DNA of 9,887 nt, taken from the NCBI GenBank assembly GCA_004552485.1, contig SFOH01000065.1:1-9887 (forward strand), in the 5' to 3' direction. The DNA comes from Bacteroidales bacterium (lineage in GTDB: Bacteria; Bacteroidota; Bacteroidia; Bacteroidales; Muribaculaceae). Positions 1-6,555 of the stretch are shown one piece after another. Made by a program: the position numbers and the translations under genes. Position 1 is the first letter of the stretch; every line of letters begins with the position of its first letter. The notes below the pieces were generated by a model, which was given only the letters and a program-made list of their open reading frames with translations, was not told where the DNA came from and ran no database searches.

Positions 1-161
1 GGAAATTGACAGAGATGGCATCGCGGCCCGTGGGCCGCGCCTTCTTGTCTCTTGTACTACTTCGTCTTTATCTATTGTAAATTTTTCAATGTTCTATGTT
101 GCTTATCGGACTTGGGGGAGCCGCGCTCTTAAGAGAGGCGCTTCCGTTGTTCCCGAAAGCG
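1..161 (-). other. Structured non-coding leader of a leftward transcript, possibly of an rRNA operon
   Basis: No credible coding frame is visible here. A Bacteroidetes-type promoter at 166-197 points left, so the minus strand should be transcribed from about base 161 out of the window. The RNA would begin with a hairpin (139-145 pairing with 155-161, 7 bp including one G-U pair, 9-base loop). It then has a self-complementary CTCTTAAGAG (126-135), an A-rich unstructured stretch (about 55-105) and a GC-rich hairpin at 22-39. A strong promoter, long untranslated leader and A-rich linker between stable hairpins resemble the leader of a stable RNA operon such as rrs. That assignment is inference from general appearance, because the 16S gene itself is not in the window. 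A long 5' untranslated region of a protein gene is the alternative. Confidence 0.35.
22..39. other. GC-rich perfect hairpin in the left-edge leader
   Basis: CGCGGCCC and GGGCCGCG are perfect complements separated by GT, giving an inverted repeat of 8 bp arms. In RNA the inner C-G pair would open to leave a 4-base loop. No T-run follows on either strand, so it is not a typical intrinsic terminator; a processing or structural element in the leader is more likely. Confidence 0.45.
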
Positions 162-165
162 AGTG

Positions 166-197
166 CAAAGTTAAGGCGTTTTTCTTAATCACGCAAA
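166..197 (-). promoter_or_regulatory. Bacteroidetes-type promoter firing leftward
   Basis: On the minus strand TTTG (194-197) is followed after exactly 20 bases by TAACTTTG (166-173). This matches the known Bacteroidetes primary-sigma consensus TTTG, 19-21 bases, TAnnTTTG. The expected start of transcription is a few bases further left, about 160-163. It faces away from waaA, so it serves something beyond the left edge of the window. Confidence 0.7.
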
Positions 198-458
198 TAT
201 TCGGGCATTATTTAACGCATTTTAACACTTGGAGGAGGGCGAGGAAGCGCGGAGAGAGGGGGTAAGAGGCTGAGGGAGCGGGGGTTAAGGGCGCAAGGGA
301 TTGTTCACGGCTTTTTGGGCTTTAACATGGGGGACCCGAAGCCGCAGGCTTCGGGCACGGTGGGGCTCCGCAAAAAAGGCGCGCGGAGCAGGGCCAAAGC
401 GGCGGGCAACGCCGGGGGCGGCAAGGGCGCGCAGGGCGGGGGGGGAGGGCGCCGGTTA
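198..458. other. G-rich intergenic region without a gene
   Basis: Bases 198-458 lie between the left-edge promoter and the end of waaA. I see no supported gene: the open frames here are low-complexity Gly/Ala or Ser/Pro translations running on from shadow frames of waaA. The plus strand is strongly G-rich from about 230 onward. It holds two G-quadruplex-type motifs: 274-299, with G-runs of 3, 5, 3 and 3 and loops of 3, 4 and 5; and about 430-448, around a run of eight G. It also holds two hairpins, listed separately. On the minus strand this is the C-rich 3' flank of waaA. Confidence 0.6.
335..389 (-). terminator. Pair of hairpins downstream of waaA, candidate termination or 3'-end structure
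   Basis: About 70 bases past the waaA stop, the minus strand can form GCTCCGC/GCGGAGC (383-389 with 365-371), whose loop contains six T. It is followed by a perfect 9-bp hairpin, CCCGAAGCC with GGCTTCGGG (335-343 with 347-355, 3-base loop). The second hairpin is strong but has no T-run after it. It may therefore be an RNA-stabilising 3' structure instead of a true intrinsic terminator. The C-rich stretch between the stop codon and the hairpins could also suit Rho-dependent ending. Confidence 0.35.
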
Positions 459-1703
459 TTAAAGGAGGGAGGGGAGGATGCGGGCGGTGGCGCCGAGGGA
501 GGCTGTGATGTAGGCGGCGGCGGCATGGCCGGCGGCAGCGCGGGCGGCGGGGTCGGCAAGGTAGGTGTCGAGGGCGGCGGTGAGGGTGGCCGCGTCGGTG
601 TACTCTGTGGCGGCGCCGCAGGCGATGAGGTCGGTGGCCTCTTTGAACTTCTGGTGGCGGGGGCCGAAGAGGACGGGGATGCCGTAGACGGCGGCTTCGT
701 TGATGTTGTGGATGCCGGCGCCGAATCCTCCGCCGATGATGGCGACGCTGCCGAAGCGGTATAATGAGCTGAGGAGTCCGAAGCTGTCGATGATGAGGGT
801 CTGTGTGTCGGCGGGGATGGCGGCGACTGTGGCTTTGACTTCGGAGTAAAGGAGCGAGGGGGCGGCGAGGCGTGCGCGGATGGCGGCGAGGCGTGCGTCG
901 TCGAACTCGTGGGGAGCGATGATGGCACGCACTTCGGGGTGGGCGTTGAGCCAGGGGATGTAGCGGTCTTCGTCGGGGTCCCATGAGCTGCCGACGACGA
1001 GGGTGAAGGGGTTGTGGCTCAGCCATGCCTCGATCTGCGGGAGGGAGACGGCGCTGGAGCGGACGTTGGCGACGCGGTCGAAGCGTGTGTCTCCGGCGAC
1101 GGTGACGTCGGTGATGCCTATGCTTTGGAGGAGGGCTTTGGAAGCTTTGTCCTGGACAAAGATGTGTTTGTAGCAGCCGAGGAGTCGGCGCCACGCGGCA
1201 CCGCCGGGGCGGAAGAAGCGCTGGCCGGGGCGGAAGATGGCGTCGATGAGGTAGACGGGGATGTCGCGCTCGCGGAGGGCGGAGATGTAGTTGATCCAGA
1301 ACTCGTACTTGACGAAGACGGCACGGCGTGGCGCGGCGGCATCGAGGAAGCGGCGGACGTTGGCGGGTTTGTCAAAGGGGAGGTAGGCGACGCAGTCGAC
1401 GAGGGGATAGTCCTTGCGCACTTCGTATCCGGAGGGGGAGAAGAAGGTGAGGAGGATGGTTGCCTGCGGGCGCTCTTTTTTGAGCTGTTCGATGAGGGGG
1501 CGTGCCTGTTCGAACTCGCCGAGCGAGGCGACGTGGAACCAGAAATCGAACCCCTGGGGCGCTTTCCGGGCACGTGCAGCAAGGATGCGCCCGACAGACT
1601 CTCGTTGTCCGGCTAACATTCGGCTGACCTTTTCGGAGCGCGCGGCGGCGAGGCGGGCGGCGGCGGCGTAGGCGCTGATGGCTGTGTTGTAGAGGACTCC
1701 CAT
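459..1703 (-). CDS. waaA: 3-deoxy-D-manno-octulosonic acid (Kdo) transferase, lipid A core assembly
   Basis: Membrane-associated glycosyltransferase that moves Kdo from CMP-Kdo onto the lipid A precursor at the inner face of the inner membrane. The 414 residues match the usual 410-430 of WaaA/KdtA. Visible landmarks are a short, weakly hydrophobic N-terminus and the N-domain motif HVASLGEFEQA near residues 57-67. The Glu of SLGE (about 63) corresponds to the catalytic base in characterised enzymes. FVKYEFWINY lies near 130-139, equivalent to the METELWPN block. APHEFDD lies near 263, and GGGFGAGIHNINEA near 324-337, the C-domain nucleotide-sugar site, is followed by IPVLFGP. The ATG at 1701-1703 shares its first base with the gltX stop (TGATG), which suggests translational coupling. 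A GTG one codon upstream (1704-1706) is a less likely start. Whether it adds one Kdo or two cannot be read from sequence. Confidence 0.95.
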   Translation of the reverse strand: MGVLYNTAISAYAAAARLAAARSEKVSRMLAGQRESVGRILAARARKAPQGFDFWFHVASLGEFEQARPLIEQLKKERPQATILLTFFSPSGYEVRKDYPLVDCVAYLPFDKPANVRRFLDAAAPRRAVFVKYEFWINYISALRERDIPVYLIDAIFRPGQRFFRPGGAAWRRLLGCYKHIFVQDKASKALLQSIGITDVTVAGDTRFDRVANVRSSAVSLPQIEAWLSHNPFTLVVGSSWDPDEDRYIPWLNAHPEVRAIIAPHEFDDARLAAIRARLAAPSLLYSEVKATVAAIPADTQTLIIDSFGLLSSLYRFGSVAIIGGGFGAGIHNINEAAVYGIPVLFGPRHQKFKEATDLIACGAATEYTDAATLTAALDTYLADPAARAAAGHAAAAYITASLGATARILPSLL

Positions 1704-3244
1704 CACTCGGCGGCGGGGGCGGGGATGCGTTCGATGGCGCGGCGGATGCGGGCGATGGTTTCGTCGCGGCCGAGGAGTTCGGTGATGTCAAACATGTGGG
1801 GGCCTTTGCATTCGCCGACGACGGCGAGGCGGAAGGCGTTCATGACGTTGCCGAGGTGATACTCGCGGTCGGCAATCCACTTGAGGACAACGGGCTCGGC
1901 GTCGGCGCTTTTGAACGAGGGGAGCTGCTCGAGGACGCCGATGAGCTCTTCCATGATGGCGGGCATACCAGGCGTCCAGCGTTTTTTGACGGACTTTGCC
2001 TCATACTCGGTGGGCGCCACGAAGAAGAAGCGGGCGTTGGTCCAAAGGTCGTTGACGAAGTTGATGCGGCTCTTGACCATTGCGGCGGCGCGGGCGATGT
2101 ACTCGGGGGAGAAGGCGTCGGTGTCGACGCTGTTCTCGCGGAGGACGGGGATGAACATGCGGCAGAGTTCGTCGTCGGGGACGGTCTGGAGATATTCGTG
2201 GTTGAACCACTTGCCTTTCTCGAAGGCGAACTTGGCGCCGGAGCGCGAGCAGTGGCGGAAGTCGAACTTGGCGATGAGCTCGTCCATGGACATGAGCTCG
2301 GAGTCGTCGCCGGGGTTCCAGCCGAGGAGGGCGAGGAAGTTGACGACGGCCTCGGGGAGGTAGCCGCTCTCGCGGTATCCGGCAGAGACGGCACCGGTCT
2401 TGGGGTCGGTCCACTGGAGGGGGAAGACGGGGAAGCCGAGGCGGTCGCCGTCGCGCTTCGAGAGTTTTCCTTTTCCGTCGGGCTTAAGCAGCAGGGGAAG
2501 GTGGACAAACCGGGGCATCGTGTCGGCCCATCCGAAGGCCTCGTAGAGGAGGACGTGGAGGGGCGCCGAGGGGAGCCACTCTTCGCCGCGTATGACGTGG
2601 GAAATCTTCATGAGGTGGTCGTCGACGATGTTGGCGAGGTGATAGGTGGGCAGGTCGTCGGCACTCTTGTAGAGGACTTTGTCGTCGAGGATGTCCGATT
2701 TGATGTGCACCTTGTCGCGCAGGAGGTCGTCGACCTCGACGAGGCGTCCGGGCTCAACCTTGAAGCGCACCACATACTTCTCGCCGTCGGCGATGAGGCG
2801 CTCGACTTCTTCGGCGGGGAGGGTCAGGGAGTTGCGCATCGACATACGCGTCGAGGCGTCGTACTGGAAGTTGGGCACTTCCGCGCGCTTGGCCTCGAGC
2901 TCCTGCGGGGTGTCGAAGGCGATGTAAGCCTTGCCGGCGTCGAGGAGCATTTTGACGTGCTCGCGGTAGATGTCACGGCGTTCGCTCTGCTTGTAGGGGC
3001 CGTAGGGGCCTCCTTCGCGGACGCCCTCGTCGATGCCGATGCCCAGCCATGCCAGGGCCTCGTTGATGTAATCCTCGGCGCCGGGCACGAAACGCTGTGA
3101 GTCGGTGTCCTCGATGCGGAGAATCATTTTGCCGCCGTTCTGGCGGGCGAAGATATAGTTGTAGAGGGCGGTGCGGACGCCGCCGATGTGGAGAGGGCCT
3201 GTTGGTGAGGGTGCGAAACGCACGCGAACTTCTTGCTGTGACAT
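1703..3244 (-). CDS. gltX: Glutamyl-tRNA synthetase
   Basis: Cytoplasmic class I aminoacyl-tRNA synthetase that charges tRNA-Glu with glutamate. At 513 residues it is a little longer than the E. coli enzyme (471) and normal for Bacteroidales. The class I signature APSPTGPLHIGG is at residues 11-22, with HIGG as the HIGH motif. RIEDTD at 43-48 is the glutamate-site block. YHLANIVDDHLMKISHVIRGEEW near 201-223 is the conserved connector, and KLSKR at 260-264 is the KMSKS loop. The anticodon-binding helical domain fills the C-terminal third. The insert near residues 105-130 lacks the cysteines that bind zinc in the E. coli enzyme, so this is probably a zinc-free form. The ATG at 3242-3244 sits behind an AT-rich leader without a clear Shine-Dalgarno, common in this phylum. 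It is the first gene of a two-gene operon with waaA. Confidence 0.97.
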   Translation of the reverse strand: MSQQEVRVRFAPSPTGPLHIGGVRTALYNYIFARQNGGKMILRIEDTDSQRFVPGAEDYINEALAWLGIGIDEGVREGGPYGPYKQSERRDIYREHVKMLLDAGKAYIAFDTPQELEAKRAEVPNFQYDASTRMSMRNSLTLPAEEVERLIADGEKYVVRFKVEPGRLVEVDDLLRDKVHIKSDILDDKVLYKSADDLPTYHLANIVDDHLMKISHVIRGEEWLPSAPLHVLLYEAFGWADTMPRFVHLPLLLKPDGKGKLSKRDGDRLGFPVFPLQWTDPKTGAVSAGYRESGYLPEAVVNFLALLGWNPGDDSELMSMDELIAKFDFRHCSRSGAKFAFEKGKWFNHEYLQTVPDDELCRMFIPVLRENSVDTDAFSPEYIARAAAMVKSRINFVNDLWTNARFFFVAPTEYEAKSVKKRWTPGMPAIMEELIGVLEQLPSFKSADAEPVVLKWIADREYHLGNVMNAFRLAVVGECKGPHMFDITELLGRDETIARIRRAIERIPAPAAE

Positions 3245-3315
3245 ATACTATATATAATAATGTGTAAAAGTCGCGTCTGCGGGGTCGGAACCGGGGTTGA
3301 AAACGCCGGCGGGGA

Positions 3316-3350
3316 GGCCGCACAGAGCGAGTGTCCGTGGCCGTGCGGCC
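3316..3350 (-). other. Stem-loop in the gltX leader
   Basis: GGCCGCAC (3316-3323) and GTGCGGCC (3343-3350) are perfect 8-bp complements around a 19-base loop. They lie between the proposed gltX promoter and its start codon, so in the mRNA the structure would sit near the 5' end of a leader of roughly 110 bases. No T-box or known riboswitch pattern was recognised, and no T-run follows. Confidence 0.4.
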
Positions 3351-3360
3351 ATAGACGCTG

Positions 3361-3368
3361 CAAAATTA
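3361..3368 (-). promoter_or_regulatory. -7 element of the gltX-waaA promoter
   Basis: Minus-strand TAATTTTG fits the TAnnTTTG -7 consensus exactly. The -33 region 19-21 bases upstream is poor (no TTTG or TTG at that spacing), so the promoter may be weaker or depend on an activator. A start near 3355 would leave a leader of about 110 bases before gltX. It lies back-to-back with the promoter of the glycosyltransferase operon. Confidence 0.5.
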
Positions 3369-3398
3369 CGTAAAATTTTTGAATTAGCGCACCTCAGA

Positions 3399-3431
3399 TT
3401 GGGTGTGTCTCCATTTTTTTTGCTACTTTTG
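3399..3431 (+). promoter_or_regulatory. Promoter of the glycosyltransferase-nitroreductase-DUF6452-DUF6048 operon
   Basis: TACTTTTG (3424-3431) is a perfect TAnnTTTG -7 box. TTGG at 3399-3402 lies 21 bases upstream and is an acceptable -33 match. A T-run (3413-3421) fills the spacer. Transcription would start near 3436, leaving a leader of only about 20 bases before the ATG at 3458. Confidence 0.6.
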
Positions 3432-3457
3432 CAAGTTGAACCACAGAAACATCGTAA

Positions 3458-4444
3458 ATGAACACTCCAAAAGCGCCCCGCGAGGGCGAAGAGATACAGA
3501 TCAGCGTGGTTGTTCCGCTGTACAACGAGGAGGAGTCGCTTCCCGAACTCGAGGCGTGGATTCGCCGCGTGATGGAAGAAAACGACTTCACCTATGAGAT
3601 CATATTTGTCAACGACGGCAGCACCGACCGCAGCTGGGAGGTTGTCGAGCGCCTGGCGCGCGAGAATCCGCGCGTTCACGGCGTCAGCTTCCGGCGCAAC
3701 TACGGCAAGAGCCCGGCGCTGAACACCGGCTTTGCGCGCACGCGCGGCAAGGTGGTCATCACCATGGACGCCGACCTCCAGGACAGCCCCGACGAGATTC
3801 CCGAGCTCTACCGCATGATCACCGAAGGCGGCCTCGACCTTGTCAGCGGGTACAAGCAGAAGCGCTACGACCCGCTGTCGAAGACCATCCCCACCAAGCT
3901 CTTCAACGCCACGGCCCGCAAGGTCAGCGGCATCAAGAATCTTCACGACTTCAACTGCGGCCTTAAGGCCTACCGCTCTGCCGTGGTCAAGCACATCGAG
4001 GTGTACGGCGACATGCACCGCTACATCCCCTACCTGGCCAAACTCGCCGGCTTCAACCGCATCGGCGAAAAGGTTGTCCAACACCGCGCGCGCAAATACG
4101 GCAAGACCAAGTTCGGCCTCGACCGCTTTGTCCACGGCTATCTTGACCTGGCAACACTCTGGTTCACAGGCAAATTCGGCGGCCGTCCCATGCACTTCTT
4201 CGGCCTGTGGGGCTCGCTGATGTTCTTCCTGGGCTTCGTGGCCTGCATCGTCGTGGGCTCCGTGAAACTCTACAACATGGCCCACGGCAACCACTACACG
4301 CTGGTCACCGACTCGCCCTACTTCTTCATCGCGCTGACCACGATGATCCTGGGCTGCCAGATGTTCCTGGCCGGCTTCATAGGCGAGTTGGTGGTGCGCA
4401 ACGCCACCGGCCGCAACCACTACGAGATCGAAACCGAATTCTAA
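3458..4444 (+). CDS. Family 2 glycosyltransferase, GtrB/DPM1-like polyprenyl-phosphate sugar transferase
   Basis: Probable inner-membrane enzyme that loads a sugar from a nucleotide sugar onto a polyprenyl phosphate carrier at the cytoplasmic face; the sugar cannot be told from sequence. The GT-A fold starts with ISVVVPLYNEEESLPEL (residues 15-31), then VNDGSTD (51-57). NYGKSPALNTGF follows near 81-92, and MDADLQD (103-109) carries the metal-binding DXD. HDFNCGLKAYR (163-173) and the basic block RARKYGKTKFG (210-220) match the GtrB/DPM class. Two hydrophobic helices near 246-270 and 287-313 give the C-terminal membrane anchor. The length of 328 is usual for the class. It is first in its operon, with 21 bases to the nitroreductase. 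Partners such as a flippase or periplasmic transferase are not in the window, so its pathway (envelope glycan decoration, lipid A sugar or teichoic-like modification) stays open. Confidence 0.9.
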   Translation: MNTPKAPREGEEIQISVVVPLYNEEESLPELEAWIRRVMEENDFTYEIIFVNDGSTDRSWEVVERLARENPRVHGVSFRRNYGKSPALNTGFARTRGKVVITMDADLQDSPDEIPELYRMITEGGLDLVSGYKQKRYDPLSKTIPTKLFNATARKVSGIKNLHDFNCGLKAYRSAVVKHIEVYGDMHRYIPYLAKLAGFNRIGEKVVQHRARKYGKTKFGLDRFVHGYLDLATLWFTGKFGGRPMHFFGLWGSLMFFLGFVACIVVGSVKLYNMAHGNHYTLVTDSPYFFIALTTMILGCQMFLAGFIGELVVRNATGRNHYEIETEF

Positions 4445-4465
4445 CACTCCCCCACCCCGTCCGCC

Positions 4466-4993
4466 ATGTCCTATCCCCAGTTCTACGAGCTTGTGTGCAA
4501 GCGATATTCATGCCGCGCCTACGATGCGCAGCGCCCCGTTGACGATGCCCTCGTGCGCGCCGTGATAGAGACCGCCCAGCTGTCGCCCAGCGCCTGCAAC
4601 CGCCAGCCCTGGCATTTTGTGGCCGTCCGCAACGAAGAAGTGCGCGCGCTGATGCTCGCCAAGAGCCGCCCCGCCTTCCTGGACGCTCCCGTGCTGCTGG
4701 TGTGCCTGGGCGACCACAGCCAGGCCTGGCACCGCCCCGCCGACGGCAAGGACCACACCGACGTGGACGTGGCCATCGCCGCGGAGCACATCTGCCTGGC
4801 CGCCGCCTCGCTGGACATGGGCACATGCTGGGTGTGCAGCTTCGACACCGACGCCGTGCGCACAGCCCTCAGCCTGCCGTCCCACCTTGAGCCCGTGGCC
4901 CTCATCCCCCTCGGATTCCCCGCCCCTGACTCGACCGTCCCCGCCAAAATACGCAAACCTGTTGACGACATTCTCTCATGGGAAACGCTCTGA
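4466..4993 (+). CDS. Small nitroreductase-family FMN oxidoreductase
   Basis: Likely cytoplasmic NAD(P)H-dependent flavoprotein, dimeric in known relatives, that reduces nitro compounds, quinones or similar acceptors; the natural substrate is unknown. The N-terminal KRYSCRAYD (residues 12-20) gives the Arg and Ser/Cys contacts to the FMN phosphate. SPSACNRQPWHFVAV (40-54) is the hallmark FMN-binding segment, and DVDVAIAAEHICLAAASLDMGTCWV (about 99-123) is the conserved dimer-interface helix. ALIPLGFPA (145-153) and the C-terminal RKPVDDIL (163-170) are the usual closing motifs of the short Bacteroidales members. Length 175 is normal for that subgroup. It starts 21 bases after the glycosyltransferase stop and overlaps the next gene by 16 bases, so it is co-transcribed. 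The sequence does not link it functionally to the envelope genes around it. Confidence 0.9.
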   Translation: MSYPQFYELVCKRYSCRAYDAQRPVDDALVRAVIETAQLSPSACNRQPWHFVAVRNEEVRALMLAKSRPAFLDAPVLLVCLGDHSQAWHRPADGKDHTDVDVAIAAEHICLAAASLDMGTCWVCSFDTDAVRTALSLPSHLEPVALIPLGFPAPDSTVPAKIRKPVDDILSWETL

Positions 4994-5490
4994 AAGCACT
5001 GTTAATCACCGTTTTGGCCGCACTGGCATACGGCTGCAACACCGACGGATGCACCGACCTGCGCAGCTCCATCCCCAAGGCCGGATTCTACAGCGCCGCC
5101 AGCGCCGCCAAAATCAGCCTCGACTCGCTGCAGATAACCGGCATCGGCGCCCCCGGCGACTCCGTGCTCCTCGCGGCCGGCACATCGCAGTCGGAGGTCT
5201 ACCTGCCCATGCGCTCCGCCCAGACCTCCACGGCTTGGTGCCTGAGCTACAAGTGGAAAGACACCGACTTTCCCCAGCTCAACGACACCATCACCTTCCA
5301 ATACACCGCCCAACCCTATTTCGCCTCAGCCGAGTGCGGCGCCATGTACCGCTACCACGTGCGCTCTTTCACATACACCACCCACATGATTGACTCCGTG
5401 AAGATGACCGACTCGCTCATCACCAACAACGATGCCGAACAGATTCAGATTTTCTTCCGCACCGCCGAGGAGGAGGGCGGCGAGCGATGA
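4978..5490 (+). CDS. DUF6452-like predicted lipoprotein
   Basis: Envelope protein of unknown function. The first 20 residues form a short signal with a hydrophobic core (ALKALLITVLAALAYG) ending at Cys20, a probable lipidation site. The lipobox is slightly unusual, with Tyr at -2. The mature part of about 150 residues looks beta-rich. It carries an early CTD motif (Cys25) and a conserved-looking YTAQPYFASAECG block (109-121, Cys120), followed by HMIDSVKM. Cys25 and Cys120 could form a disulfide. The layout (early Cys pair, GFY, SLDSL, PYF-S-ECG, IDSV) is what I know of the Bacteroidales family DUF6452; the family name comes from memory, not a search. Its ATG overlaps the nitroreductase end by 16 bases and its stop overlaps the next start by 4 (ATGA), so it is tightly coupled to the DUF6048-like gene. 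Confidence 0.8.
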   Translation: MGNALKALLITVLAALAYGCNTDGCTDLRSSIPKAGFYSAASAAKISLDSLQITGIGAPGDSVLLAAGTSQSEVYLPMRSAQTSTAWCLSYKWKDTDFPQLNDTITFQYTAQPYFASAECGAMYRYHVRSFTYTTHMIDSVKMTDSLITNNDAEQIQIFFRTAEEEGGER

Positions 5491-6401
5491 GACGCCGCTG
5501 TCTGCTGCCGCTGTTAGCGCTGCTGGCGGTCATGATTGTGGCACCCGCCATAGCCCAGCGCCGCGTCACGCCGGTCAACACCCCCGCCACGCGCACCCAG
5601 AGCCGCAACGACAAGGAGGGCGACTCGGCGCGCGCCCTCGAACGCCGCCGCCTGCGCTCGCGTCCCGTCTCGGACGAGCCCGGCAACTACCTCATGCTCG
5701 ACACACTCACGGGCGTGCAGTGGTTCGACTCGACCATGCTCCCCAAAGCGCCGCCAATGAAGTATCCCCTGCTCCACGCCGTCAACGTGTCCGTGAACCT
5801 GTGGGACCCGGTGATGCGCATCTTCGGACAGCACCACGGCCTCATCGGCTTTGCCGCCAACGTCAGCCTCCACAACCGCTACCTCCCGACATTCGAGTTC
5901 GGCCTGGGCACCGCGCGCAACAAGCCCTCGGACATGAACTTCACCTACCGCAGCCCCATCGCCCCATTCTTCAAACTGGGAGCCGACTACAACTTCCTGT
6001 ACAACTCGAGCCCTGACTATCAGTTCTTTGCGGGCGTGCGCTACGGCTTCTCGGCCTTCAAGTTCCATGTCGACGACTGCACAGCGCCCGACAACTACTG
6101 GGGCGAAACCGGCAGCTTCTCCATCCCGTCCGCCTCAGTGACAGCCGGATGGCTCGAAGTGGGCCTGGGCTTGAAAGTGAAGCTGTGGGGCCCCATCAGC
6201 GCCGGCTGGGGCCTGCGCTACCACACCATTCTCCACCAGAGCCATCCCTCGAGCGGCGACGCATGGTACATCCCCGGCTACGGCACCGCCAGCTCGTCGC
6301 TGAGCGGCGTCTTCAACATCACCTACACCATCCCGCTGTGCTCGCGCAACGCCGCCGTGGCCGACACCGCCGTCCTCTCCGCCCCCGTCCTGACGCGCTG
6401 A
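5487..6401 (+). CDS. DUF6048-like predicted outer-membrane beta-barrel protein
   Basis: Function unknown. A signal peptide is clear: MRRR, hydrophobic residues 5-19, and cleavage probably after AIA (residue 23). Residues 24-75 are basic and low in order. From about residue 90 to 300 there are alternating hydrophobic/aromatic strands typical of a small outer-membrane barrel. Examples are NVSVNLWDPVMRIFG, FEFGLGTARN, FFKLGADYNFLYN, FFAGVRYGFSAFKF, WLEVGLGLKVKLWGPISAGWGLRYH, and the GDAWYIPGYG motif near 256. These resemble the Bacteroidales family DUF6048, which I know as a neighbour of DUF6452; the family call is from memory. Length is 304. A GGAGGAGGG stretch (about 5469-5477) just before the start could act as a ribosome site. 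The 4-base overlap with the lipoprotein gene suggests the two products work together in the outer membrane. Confidence 0.8.
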   Translation: MRRRCLLPLLALLAVMIVAPAIAQRRVTPVNTPATRTQSRNDKEGDSARALERRRLRSRPVSDEPGNYLMLDTLTGVQWFDSTMLPKAPPMKYPLLHAVNVSVNLWDPVMRIFGQHHGLIGFAANVSLHNRYLPTFEFGLGTARNKPSDMNFTYRSPIAPFFKLGADYNFLYNSSPDYQFFAGVRYGFSAFKFHVDDCTAPDNYWGETGSFSIPSASVTAGWLEVGLGLKVKLWGPISAGWGLRYHTILHQSHPSSGDAWYIPGYGTASSSLSGVFNITYTIPLCSRNAAVADTAVLSAPVLTR

Positions 6402-6440
6402 AGCCCGGCGCCCCCGCTTTTTCCCGACTCCCCGACCGTG

Positions 6441-6461
6441 ACGCAAGCCTGCGACTTGCGT
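6441..6461 (+). terminator. Weak candidate terminator after the DUF6048-like gene
   Basis: ACGCAAG (6441-6447) and CTTGCGT (6455-6461) form a perfect 7-bp stem with a 7-base loop about 40 bases past the stop. Only two T follow before a C-run, so it is at best a weak intrinsic terminator. Read-through from the operon into rpoD is possible. Confidence 0.3.
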
Positions 6462-6522
6462 TCCCCCGGCGTGCGCTTTTCCGGCATAATTGCAAAAAAT
6501 CCGGCGGCTTTCTTGCAGGAAG

Positions 6523-6555
6523 AAATTTTTTGCCGATTTTTACGGGCAAAAATTT
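6523..6555. promoter_or_regulatory. AT-rich dyad overlapping the rpoD -33 box
   Basis: AAATTTTTTGCC (6523-6534) faces GGCAAAAATTT (6545-6555). These are inverted copies differing by one extra T in the left arm, with 10 bases between. The right arm runs into the TTTG -33 element (6553-6556). The placement is that of an operator where a dimeric regulator could block or aid sigma binding. It lies upstream of the predicted start, so an RNA hairpin role is unlikely for rpoD mRNA from this promoter. No regulator is identified. Confidence 0.4.

Noticed and set aside
315..764. 149-codon plus-strand frame starting MGFNMGDPKP
   Set aside because: It is mostly a Gly/Ala low-complexity translation antisense to the waaA 3' end, with no promoter or family match.
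305..1194. Minus-strand frames of 207 and 290 codons within and beyond waaA
   Set aside because: They are Ser/Pro- or Arg/His/Pro-rich translations typical of out-of-frame GC-rich coding DNA, and they overlap a gene with clear motifs.
1704..1706. GTG as the waaA start
   Set aside because: The adjacent ATG gives the same protein minus one residue and forms the common TGATG junction; GTG remains possible but is less favoured.
1796..3100. 434-codon open frame on the plus strand, antisense to gltX
   Set aside because: It is a mirror of gltX codon use in GC-rich DNA, with low-complexity Gly/Val/Glu/Asp composition and no recognisable motif. gltX itself is unmistakable.
3248..4447. 399-codon open frame on the minus strand, antisense to the glycosyltransferase
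   Set aside because: It runs through two promoters and the intergenic region and lacks any domain signature. It is a shadow of a well-supported gene.
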